22,318 nt of DNA from Cymbomonas tetramitiformis (taxonomy: Eukaryota; Chlorophyta; Pyramimonadophyceae; Pyramimonadales; Pyramimonadaceae): positions 1 through 22,318 of the forward strand of contig LGRX02015824.1 of assembly GCA_001247695.2 (NCBI GenBank), written 5' to 3'. The notes below the pieces were generated by a model that was not told the origin of the DNA, searched no databases, and saw only the letters and a program-made list of their open reading frames with translations. Position numbers and translations under genes: made by a program. This document shows positions 14,606-22,318 of this stretch, piece by piece (position 1 is the stretch's first letter; every line of letters begins with the position of its first letter).

Positions 14606-16384
14606 ATCGAATATTTTTGAGAATTTACTCAATGGATTTGTTAAATGTAAATAGCTATCCATCAATGTCACGTTTTGATATTTTAGATACATTATTTTAC
14701 CACCATTTTGTACCGTTTCAGGAATTTCATCCATTGTTATCATTATGTATTCTATGATAAGTACATAATCGTACTTGCTTCCATTATGAGCTATGAAAGT
14801 GAATCCTTTATGTTTATTAGCAAATAAAAATTTGCAAGCTTCTTCAATATTGTTGTGAATAAATGATTGTCCGTTTGAATATTGTGTAACACTCAGATTC
14901 ACTTCGTGCTTTGTTTCATTGTATGCTTCAAAATCGAAAAATCCTATTTTATCCTTATCAATGATATCTTTTGGTTTTTTGGGGGTAATATAACATCGAT
15001 TTTTATGTGTGCTCATGTCACAATATAATTTACAATTTAGACAAAACTCATATCCACAAATGTGCTCTTTTTCTTTTCTTATGTCATATGATTTTTTGTA
15101 TTCACCTTTGCATCTATGAAAGTATAGACAAGCTGTTCCTTTCTTATGTAAATCACAACATTTGTTATTTTCAAATTTATTATTACAATCTTTACAATAT
15201 ATTGCTTCCTCGCAGTTTAAAATTAGTTTGTTTCCTTTTTTTGAAAAGTCGCACAATTTACTTTTGCATTTACAACATCTTGGTCGGTCGGCTATTCCAT
15301 AAAATGCTTCGATTTTCGTTATTGGTTCGTAGTGTCCAATACTTGAATTTAAATGGTAATATACAAAATTCCATTCAGGTCTGTCGGGTAAACCTTCTTT
15401 GGATGGTGGGTACATAGTTGTACAACCTAAATCAGTCATTCCATGAATTGTAATATTTCTATTGAATTTTTCTTCAAAGACATGAATGTTATCAAATCCT
15501 ATACCGTCTTGTGAATCAAATCCTAATTCTCTCATCATATCGATTCCTTCTTTTGTTAAACGATTTTTATGATTGTTGCAAATATGATTGTAGACTTTGT
15601 ATGTTATTTCTTCATCGTCTTTTTTATCTTTGTAATTCATAATGATGCAAGATTTAGCAAAACATTGTTCATCCATAACGGTAATACAACTTTTCTTTTG
15701 TTTCAATTCTTCCACAGATTTTGGCACCGACAATGGTTGGCCTTTTCCATTTATTTTTTTGAAATTTAATAAAGAAATTGTGATAAAATTCACAGCCCCT
15801 CTATCATCTCCGGACTGAATCATTCCTTCTAATTTTTTTTTATAAAATTCAATTTCACTTTTTGCACTTAAAAATTCTGAAGAACCATCTTGAAAGTTTA
15901 CACCAAACTGAAAATGTTTTACATCTTCCGAAACTTGGTCAATTTTTTTATTAATTAAATTCATCCAATAATTCAAAGGTTTACTAAGAAATCTATTGAA
16001 TTTGATTCTCATGCTTACTCCGGAATTTCCACCTTTATCAACAAAATCTTTTGTAACATCTTTATCCGTAAATTGTTCTTCATATTCTTGTCGAGTAAGC
16101 AAATCAAGGTCTTGTATTTTTTCATTTTTTGTTTCAAAATCTTCAATTTCAGATTGTATTTTTTGTGTTTTATTTTCTTTGGTAAATTCCTTATTTACTT
16201 TTTTATTTTCAATTTGATTTAATTTAATCCATTGTTCCTTTGTCAATTGTCTTGAACTTGATGCCCCTAAAATTCCAACCCTATGGTTTTTAACTTTTTT
16301 AAGATTGGTTCTCTTTGATTTAGTCAATGGAGCTTTGCCTTTATCATCTTTACCATCTTTGTCATGTGACTTTTTAGGTGGCAT
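14603..16384 (-). pseudogene. Protein-primed family B DNA polymerase (Polinton type), N-terminal and exonuclease part, truncated
   Basis: ATG 16384 begins a lysine-rich N-terminus. Residues about 230-350 resemble the N-terminal region of Polinton polymerases, ending near HYEPITKIEAFYG. A cysteine/histidine-rich zinc-binding block spans 370-465 (CCKCKSKLC, YCKDCNNKF, CGYEFCLNC). Then come exonuclease motif I (FFDFEA, D484 and E486) and motif II (FIAHNGSKYD, N534 and D539), and LSKFSKIFDL at 585-594. The frame goes on to 616 aa (stop at 14534), but residues 595-616 are read from the MITE. The genuine sequence stops at D-L, codons GAT TTA at 14608-14603. No exonuclease III or palm motifs are here; the continuation lies at 17870 and below. 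The family replicates linear DNA from a terminal protein. As it stands it cannot be functional. Confidence 0.85.
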
Positions 16385-16430
16385 TATTATTATGCAATAT
16401 ATTTCTTATTACGGAATAGTAACGAATTCT

Positions 16431-16763
16431 TTAGGTGGATTTTGTTACATTTAACCTTTCCAAAAATTTGTTTTGAATTTCCATATATTTTTCAAAGTCT
16501 TCAGGATTTTCTTTAATTTTATTGGAGAATATTTCAACAATTTTTACTTTATCAATACCATGCTTTTCCATCGTTGAAACACCGACATTTTTATTTATTA
16601 AAATTCGGTCTAAGGTTAGATTCTTTTGTAACAATGGTTTGTTGGCTTGATGATATTTTCCTTTATCCCTTCTATTCATGTCTAAGGGTTTTTTATAGTA
16701 TACTTTACCATTCTTGGAAGTAACCTTCGTATACTTAGGAGAATGTGTATTAATTTCACTCAT
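16431..16763 (-). CDS. Small basic protein of the Polinton-like segment, 110 aa, unknown
   Basis: Uninterrupted frame from ATG 16763 to a stop at 16431, 46 nt before the polymerase start at 16384 and in the same orientation. It is lysine-rich and charged (MSEINTHSPKYTKVTSKNGK at the start), with a predicted helical C-terminus (EDFEKYMEIQNKFLERL). I know no family for it. The tight spacing to both neighbours and matching AT-rich composition suggest it belongs to the element's gene array rather than to the host. Confidence 0.5.
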   Translation of the reverse strand: MSEINTHSPKYTKVTSKNGKVYYKKPLDMNRRDKGKYHQANKPLLQKNLTLDRILINKNVGVSTMEKHGIDKVKIVEIFSNKIKENPEDFEKYMEIQNKFLERLNVTKST

Positions 16764-16788
16764 TGTTATAATATAGAACTTATAATCT

Positions 16789-16977
16789 TTAAGCGGATTC
16801 TAACACATTTTTATCAATACTAAGTTCTTTTGAATTCATTATATCTCTTTCACATTTGATACAAAGACAATCTAATTGTTTACACCTTGACCGTCTCATA
16901 TTATATCCTATAGCGTGAATTAAAGCTACAATGATTGTACCAAATTGAAAAACGTCACAAGTATTAATTTCAAACAT
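16789..16977 (-). CDS. Small membrane-Cys protein candidate of the Polinton-like segment
   Basis: The frame is open from about 17061, but the upstream part overlaps polymerase remains in another frame. I therefore prefer the internal Met at 16977 (MFEINTCDVF), giving 62 aa to the stop at 16789. It has one hydrophobic segment (VFQFGTIIVALIHAIGY) followed at once by a basic cysteine cluster (RRSRCKQLDCLCIKCERD). A short membrane segment with a following Arg-Ser-x-Cys cluster resembles small proteins of polinton-like and large DNA viruses as I remember them, but I cannot name a family. It ends 26 nt before the next start at 16763. Confidence 0.4.
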   Translation of the reverse strand: MFEINTCDVFQFGTIIVALIHAIGYNMRRSRCKQLDCLCIKCERDIMNSKELSIDKNVLESA

Positions 16978-16999
16978 TGTATATATATCTTTAACCCCT

Positions 17000-17870
17000 A
17001 TCTCCTTTTTTACATTTATAATACAATCTTTTAGGGTCTGTTCTCCCACCAAATAATGCATCTTTGAACACGATAGGTGTGTTATAACTATTTACGAAAT
17101 CGATAACATTTTGGTCATTTTTTTTTGTAATTCTTTAAAATCACTTTCCCACATAATTTCTATGTTGTATCCAAGACTTCGATTTTTTTCCAATCTTTTT
17201 TTAGTCTCTTCATACAGTTGATAAAATGTGTTATTTGTGGCATAATTCTTTCTAAACATATTCTTACCATTTGTTTTTGGATTTCCATGCCAATAATCTC
17301 CAAGAAATTCATATATAGTATTTGTTTCAGGGTCATAACCATCGACATATTTGTGCCTTTCATTGTTTCCAAAATGGAAATGAGGAATTTATATTCTTTG
17401 ATTAAATTATCAATTTTATTTGTATGTTTTACATATTCCAACCAAATGTCACCTATTTTTTATTGTTGTTTTCCTTTGATGACACTATTTTAAATAGCTA
17501 TCGAATTTTCGGGCATATGTAAATACCTATGAATTGTTTGTGTCAATGATGCAATCGTTAAGTAGGCTGTGGGGTCAATTTCCTCATTTGTAATTTCTAA
17601 AAATTTCTTTCTATATTCCATCCATCCTAATCGTAAAATTCTTACATCACTTTGACAATAATCTGATATTTCTTTTTGCATATCAAATATATATTCATCG
17701 TTTGTCATTTGTTTATGCCACTCCAAAAATTCATTTCGGCTATCCTCTTTCATTTGATTATAACCATAAAATGATATATCGGGAATTTCGCCTACATAAT
17801 TTTTATTTTCAGGTGTATTAAACTTGTGAGGAAAAAAACCTTTCTTCTCACCTTTTAAATGTACTAAATC
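17000..17870 (-). pseudogene. Family B DNA polymerase, exonuclease III to pre-palm part, frameshifted
   Basis: Coding homology starts at GATTTA 17870-17865 and follows the minus strand. It begins LKGEKKGFFPHKFNTPEN, then exonuclease motif III YCQSDV (within 17660-17643), then the block ending HRYLHMPENSIAI at a stop (17490). After a break comes KYVDGYDPETNTIYEFLGDY with WHGNP, and later the WESDF block in one frame. After another shift at the A9 run (T9 at 17118-17126 on plus) comes DALFGGRTDP followed by LYYK. These are the standard consecutive segments before palm motif A. The catalytic motifs A, B and C are absent: homology fades near 17000 and a different small frame follows. It is the direct continuation of the piece that ends at 14603, in permuted order. 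Confidence 0.85.
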
Positions 17871-18766
17871 AGCAAGTACCTGCATAATGCACAATCACTG
17901 ACACTATGTTGACATTCACTGATTCATTAAGTGAAATGATCAATTATAATATCAACCATGTGTATGATAATGCAGATACCATCCAACAAACACATGTGCG
18001 TGTTGGATGTCCGTGATGGCGATAGTTATGGTAAACAGGATAAAACCACATGCTGCAGGGCTGGATGGAGAATATCTCCAGGCCCGAAGGCATTATACAG
18101 TGTTCATAATGCTGTCGGTAACTGCTGAACATTGTCCATACCTTTACTATCGCTGGAGCAACACCAACTTCTACATTGCATTCTGATAATTGATACAGTT
18201 CTGATCAGTTCAAATGCATGTAACTCTCTCAGATCAATAATCATATTGACAACTGATAGAGGTTATTCAGACGTTGCTCTGATTCATAAATCGAGCTTTG
18301 TTTTGATTACTTGGAATCTGAAAATATCACTTTGATACTTTTTCAGTGCACTGCCATATGCCCAAGTAAATGATAGGTTACTGACAAGTTATCACTTAAG
18401 TGACTGCACTTAAAGTTGATACACCTATATATATATATATCATTAGGGTTTGGTCTATTTATCATGGGTTTCAATCAGCAAAACCCAATGTACCAAATAT
18501 TGACCATACATATATCTTCACATACCAACATGAAAAATGTCAAATTCCATTTCATGTATTCAGGTGAGATATATTACAGAGGTGTAACAGTTGTATACAT
18601 TGTAGTATACACCTAGTGCTCACACACATTGACTTATAAGTCAAAAAGTGGTGAAAATGGGTAAAAATGAAATACGTAAGATTACAAAATGAAAATTTGG
18701 GTCCAATTTTTTTTGCTGATCCAATTCTTTACCTATCAACAAATTTATGCAGAATTTGTGAGCACT
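17871..18766. other. AT-rich intergenic region, no gene seen
   Basis: Right flank of the polymerase segment. Small palindromes (CCAACA...TGTTGG near 17981-18005, GGAGAATATCTCC near 18066) and a TA run at 18427-18441. Short frames only. Confidence 0.4.
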
Positions 18767-19358
18767 TGTAACACCCTGTAACACCCTAATAATCACGTGC
18801 AAAAACTAGGGGGTGTAACGTACCTCTCAAGTATCACCGCGTAGTAAACAGTGACATGCTAAATGCAGTTTTGCTTCATTCCTTCAGGAAATGTTCATAC
18901 TGCTTAAATTTGATATAATTAGGTGTTACTGATACCATGTAACACCCTAAGGTCACTGTAGATGATAAGGGTCACAGTAACCCTACACACCCTAAAATGC
19001 CACTATATAATAGTGAAACACTCTATATTTGGCATTTTGGTCATGCTGAAATCAGCACATTCATGACCAATATATCGTGCAACAACCCAATAACTGTAGG
19101 GCAGCAACCCAATAACTGTACAGCTGCTTCCTATGAGAATTGCATGCTGCTTAATGAGGTAATGGGCACTTGACAACTGCCTATGGAATTCACACTTCCT
19201 TGAGGGGGGAAGAAGGTGGAACCATATATATACTTCACCTCATTATATCAATGTACAAAAATAATACATGTACAATATATAGATATATATATATATATCA
19301 CACACACACACACACACATCCATTTTGAAGGTTTTGTTGGTGTGGTGTTTTATCTTAG
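18767..19358 (+). repeat. Possible 5' LTR and leader of the Ty3/gypsy element
   Basis: TGTAACACCC, a common gypsy LTR start, occurs at 18767, 18777 and 18939. A TATA-like tract lies at 19224-19232 after GGGGGGAAGAAGGTGGAACC, and gag starts 19359. A 16-bp direct repeat CAACCCAATAACTGTA is at 19083-19098 and 19105-19120. I cannot fix the LTR ends, because the 3' LTR is beyond the window and no clear primer-binding site is visible. Confidence 0.35.
19282..19318. repeat. Compound TA/CA microsatellite
   Basis: A run of TA dinucleotides directly followed by about nine CA dinucleotides, within the leader before gag. Confidence 0.8.
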
Positions 19359-20251
19359 ATGGCAGAAGAACCAGCAGCTATACCAGCTATAGATCAAGAT
19401 CCGACTAACTGGTACTTTGATATTCTGGGTTCTTATGATCATTACAGCAGATTCAAAATACCTTCATGGTTAAAGGGTTATGCTGACACTCAGACCCGGT
19501 ATGATCAGATAGGATATTTCGATGCCATCAGCAGAATGAAGACAGACATGAGTCGGTACAGAGATCCAGAGACTGAGCCTAAGGAACCAGATGAGGATTA
19601 CTCAGAGGATAATCCCCCGCCTGCATTTACAGATCCAGATGATGGTCAGGCCACCGCAGCATTAATTCCAGCCACAATTGTCCCTAAGGTGAAAATGAAT
19701 CCACCGAAGGAGTACAAAGTCGGACAGGATGCGGAGGTTTGGATGGAGACAGTAGACAGATATTTTCAGTTTACATATCCAGGTGCACCAGATAAGGATC
19801 TCATCACAGTCTTCCTCACGTTCATTCAGAATAATGACAGACACTACTTTCATGTCGTGGCTAAAACACCAGATGCCACGTATGAAGATGTCAGGAATAC
19901 ATTCCTCAGGCAGTTCGGAAATCCCCACAAGCGGTCAGTTGCCAAAAAGCATCTAATGGCACTGCAGCAGGGTAACTAGACTTTTGCAGATACCTACGCA
20001 CATTCACATCACTCGCTTCTCTAGCATCAGTTGATTTGGATGATGTCTTAACCAAGGACAGATTCGTCAGTAACATGGAGTCAGACCTTCGGAAACAGTT
20101 TCATCTCAGATTTTTGACAGAGGATGAAAATAATAACTTGTCATGGGCACAGACCACACAAGTTCTGCTCGATTTGAATTATGTAGTTCATTCGAAGCAG
20201 GCAGAGACCCTTCACTACAGTAATACCTCACCTTTAAGAGAATCGACGATA

Positions 20252-20560
20252 AGAGACCAGCCAGCGGTTTTTTTCTTTTTTTTTGGGGGGGGTCGCGTTT
20301 TTTACGATGACCCTGAGCCTTTTCAAATCGTTAAGAGAATGGGTCCAAATAAGAGAACGGGAGCTGGCTAGATGAGGAAATATGGTTGGGAAACCATGTT
20401 AAACCATGTATCAAATATGGTATGGTCGCAAATAAGGAACAAACCTGGCTATCGCTGACCTTATTGGATCGCGCTTCGTTAAGCGCCGCTGGCGTGTTGG
20501 GGGGCGGGGGGGGGTCACTTTTTTCCGATGAGGCTGGCTGACCGCATATCCCTGTTCTCT
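20252..20560. mobile_element. Short DNA-transposon-like insertion (309 bp) with TA duplication
   Basis: Ends AGAGACCAG (20252-20260) and CTGTTCTCT (20552-20560) form a 9-bp inverted repeat with one mismatch, bounded on each side by TA. The interior has two copies of a unit made of a G run, TCGCG or TCAC, a T6 run and CGATGA, and further TAAGAGAA words at about 20330-20360. TA duplication suggests a Tc1/mariner-like mobiliser. It splits gag between its capsid and basic linker. Confidence 0.5.
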
Positions 20561-20785
20561 TAAATATGCAGTATTACTGTATAGGGGACAGAAGGAACAG
20601 TCAGGAGGCCCAGCCAGAAAAGATGAGGACAATGGCCGTGGCAATAAGCCATATGACAGATCCAACCAGAATCGAGGCAATCAGAATCAGAATGCCAACC
20701 AGAATTTCCAGAGGAATAAAGGAAAAGGCAAAGGAAAAGGCACGGGAAAAGGAAAAGGAAAGGGATCAGCATCAACTCCATCCGG

Positions 20786-21814
20786 GTTTTTTCGACCCGC
20801 ATAGTCTACGTAGATTTTCGGGTTTTAGACAGCTGCTGTAAATATGCTAACTATCACTCCGGGTTATGTAAATTTACAACGGAATATAGCTTATGTAAAT
20901 TTGCCACATTCAAGATACAAACGGTATGTATACGGGAAATATGCACCCTCCGCATATTTTCAAGAAATATGCATCCTCCGCATATTTTCGAGAAATATGC
21001 ACCCTCCGCAATCATGCATACTATCACTCCAGGTTCCGTAAGTATGCAGCATATCACATATCGTGTAAGTATGCTGCATATTTGTGGATCTGGACGACGA
21101 TAGACGAATTTCGGCAGATCCCAAATTGCATCGGTGGTCGGAAATTATGTGATATTTATATGTCCACGATGATCCGCATGACTTATCCATTTGCAGCTCA
21201 TGGTATAACTGTAGTATGATAACGGCCGAATATTGTATATGCTGATTTATAGGATACTGGACGGACAACAAAAGAACTACAGCCGATTTCAAATTGCATC
21301 AGGCCACGGAATTTATACACTAGTTATATATTCGCGATGATTCGCAAGACTTACCGATTTGCTGCCTGCTGTACTATTGTCGTAGGATAACGGCCGAATC
21401 TTGGATACGACGATTTATAGCACGAGCTCGTTCATCGTATTTCCTTCATGTGCAACGCGAGTCACAAAAATATGAATTATATATTACACACGTTTCAATA
21501 CAGTCGAATCCGAAAAGTGAAAATATATAAGAACGCCACGATACTCACCGATCGGTTCCGGAAAGCGCGTCCAGTGATAATTTAGTATACTCGACTGATA
21601 TCCTAAACCTCGTGGATAACGTCACTCCTGAATTCTGATACGAAAAACACGTTTCATGTCATTTATACAGTCTGACGTCACTCGTGTATAATGATTCAAA
21701 AATGACTTGTCGCGAGGATTATGTTCCTAAAATGCACCCGAATCGGGTTGTGTCCCATATACTGGAGTGGCACGATTCGAATAAATATGTTAAAAAACTG
21801 CACACTGAAAAAAC
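20786..21814. mobile_element. Insertion (1029 bp) in gag, short TIRs, CCGG duplication
   Basis: GTTTTTTC (20786-20793) and GAAAAAAC (21807-21814) are inverted ends, flanked by CCGG at 20782-20785 and 21815-21818. Removing the insert with one CCGG joins the basic linker to the zinc knuckle exactly in frame (TCC GGA TGT), which proves the boundaries. No transposase frame. The interior is built of repeats: three palindromic GAAATATGC...GCATATTTTC units at 20937-21010, and a diverged tandem duplication of about 165 bp (about 21092-21256 and 21256-21422, both containing CAAATTGCATC and GGATAACGGCCGAAT-like words). The superfamily is not recognised. Confidence 0.65.
20937..21010. repeat. Palindromic tandem repeat inside the CCGG-flanked insert
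   Basis: Three units of AAATATGCAYCCTCCGCA. Each full unit carries AAATATGC and GCATATTT in inverted orientation, so single-stranded DNA could form a row of hairpins. Confidence 0.7.
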
Positions 21815-22249
21815 CCGGATGTCCTTCCCAGCCTTGTCAACGTTGTGGTCGTACCAATCATATCACAAAGGATTGCTTTTCCACCAAGACACCAGATGGG
21901 AAACCCATAAAAGGCAATCCTCCAGCTCAGAATCCATACAGCGAACAGCAGCAACAGAATAATCAGGGTGGCAAAAGTGAGTCTAACAAACTCCTAAAAA
22001 CAGTCAACACCCTGGTTAAGGAGCTCCAGAATCAACAGAGCATCAATGCAGCAGTTGCAGCTCCAGCTCCAGCATCAGCTCCAGCTCCTCAGGGAAACTC
22101 TCCGGGTACCGGGCATATACCAGTGATGAGGGCACCCCGGGGATAAATCAGCCTGAAAATGCCACTGAAGCAAGTGGCCGGGTTGAGAGTATCTCAGAAG
22201 AAGTCCTTTCCAGTCTGACACTACAGTTCCAGCAGATGGATACTCCCTC

Positions 22250-22318
22250 TGGCGCCTTGAAACCCTTCCCAGTTGGCGCCTTGAAACCCTTCCCAGTTGG
22301 GGCCTTGAAACCCTTCCC
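22250..22318 (+). repeat. 24-bp tandem repeat in the gag-pol linker, reaching the window end
   Basis: The unit GGCGCCTTGAAACCCTTCCC plus AGTT occurs nearly three times, the last with one G-for-C change. It is a multiple of three and stays open, coding GALKPFPV per unit in the linker frame. The array may continue beyond the window. Confidence 0.85.

Larger units (their letters stand above)
19359..22318 (+). pseudogene. Ty3/gypsy Gag(-Pol) reading frame, decayed and interrupted twice, continues past window
   Basis: ATG 19359 opens 206 codons with an acidic N-terminus and a retrotransposon gag capsid domain (NPPKEYKVGQDAEVWMETVD, then YEDVRNTFLRQFG), ending at TAG 19979 in LMALQQGN. Homology continues past the stop and a one-base shift at YLRTFTSLASLAS (about 19995-20035) and on to about 20250. 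The first insertion (20252-20560) follows. Next is a Gly/Lys/Asn-rich basic linker (about 20583-20785), then the second insertion (20786-21814). The zinc knuckle C-x2-C-x4-H-x4-C (CQRCGRTNHITKDC) is at 21835-21876. After a stop at 22146 the frame can continue by a -1 shift into a linker that stays open to the window end. Gag would build the particle; this copy is dead. Confidence 0.8.

Noticed and set aside
21721..21810. Start of the 141-codon frame as a gene start
   Set aside because: Its first 30 codons lie in the transposon-like insert; only the part from the zinc-knuckle side is gag.
22120..22150. Programmed -1 frameshift site at the end of the gypsy gag frame (ACCCCGGGGA)
   Set aside because: Not a canonical slippery heptamer, and this gag already has a stop, a frameshift and two insertions, so simple decay or an indel is likelier.

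Overview
The window is eukaryotic nuclear DNA, mostly transposable elements, with one clearly recognisable host gene. That gene is SEC61G (Sec61 gamma), on the minus strand at 4727-5197. It has three exons and two short GT-AG introns (163 and 101 nt), and an AATAAA signal lies 27 nt after the stop codon. The predicted 68-residue protein looks most like plant or algal Sec61 gamma from memory, so an alga or related protist is plausible, but the species cannot be fixed from the sequence.

Layout, left to right. (1) 1-1480: 5' end of a copia-like LTR retrotransposon on the minus strand (192-bp LTR, primer-binding site, gag with one frame break), running off the left edge. (2) 1481-6023: gene-poor DNA with a tRNA-like relic, a TTAA-flanked MITE candidate (2370-2958), a possible 79-aa gene, SEC61G, and a short inverted-repeat pair just upstream of it. 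(3) 6024-11768: two nested LTR elements. The outer one (plus strand, 254-bp LTRs) carries only a gag-like frame. The inner one (6547-9772, minus strand) has identical 236-bp LTRs, a CTTTT target duplication and one 792-codon gag-type frame. Neither has room for or signs of reverse transcriptase or integrase. (4) 11769-14058: repeat-rich DNA with no convincing gene. (5) 14059-14605: MITE candidate with TTAA duplications and CCCC-starting inverted repeats, typical of piggyBac. (6) 14603-17870: AT-rich segment holding pieces of a protein-primed family B DNA polymerase of Polinton/polintovirus type plus two small reading frames. The polymerase is circularly permuted: the N-terminal piece ends at GATTTA at the left edge and its continuation begins at GATTTA at the right edge. 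(7) 17871-19358: AT-rich DNA that may include a Ty3/gypsy 5' LTR. (8) 19359-22318: decayed Ty3/gypsy gag interrupted by two DNA-transposon-like insertions (20252-20560 and 20786-21814), continuing past the right edge.

The main result is the permuted polymerase, best explained by linearisation of a roughly 3.26-kb circle or by a piece of a tandem array. The gag-only nested LTR pair is second. Several frame breaks lie at or near homopolymer runs, so some apparent decay could be assembly error.
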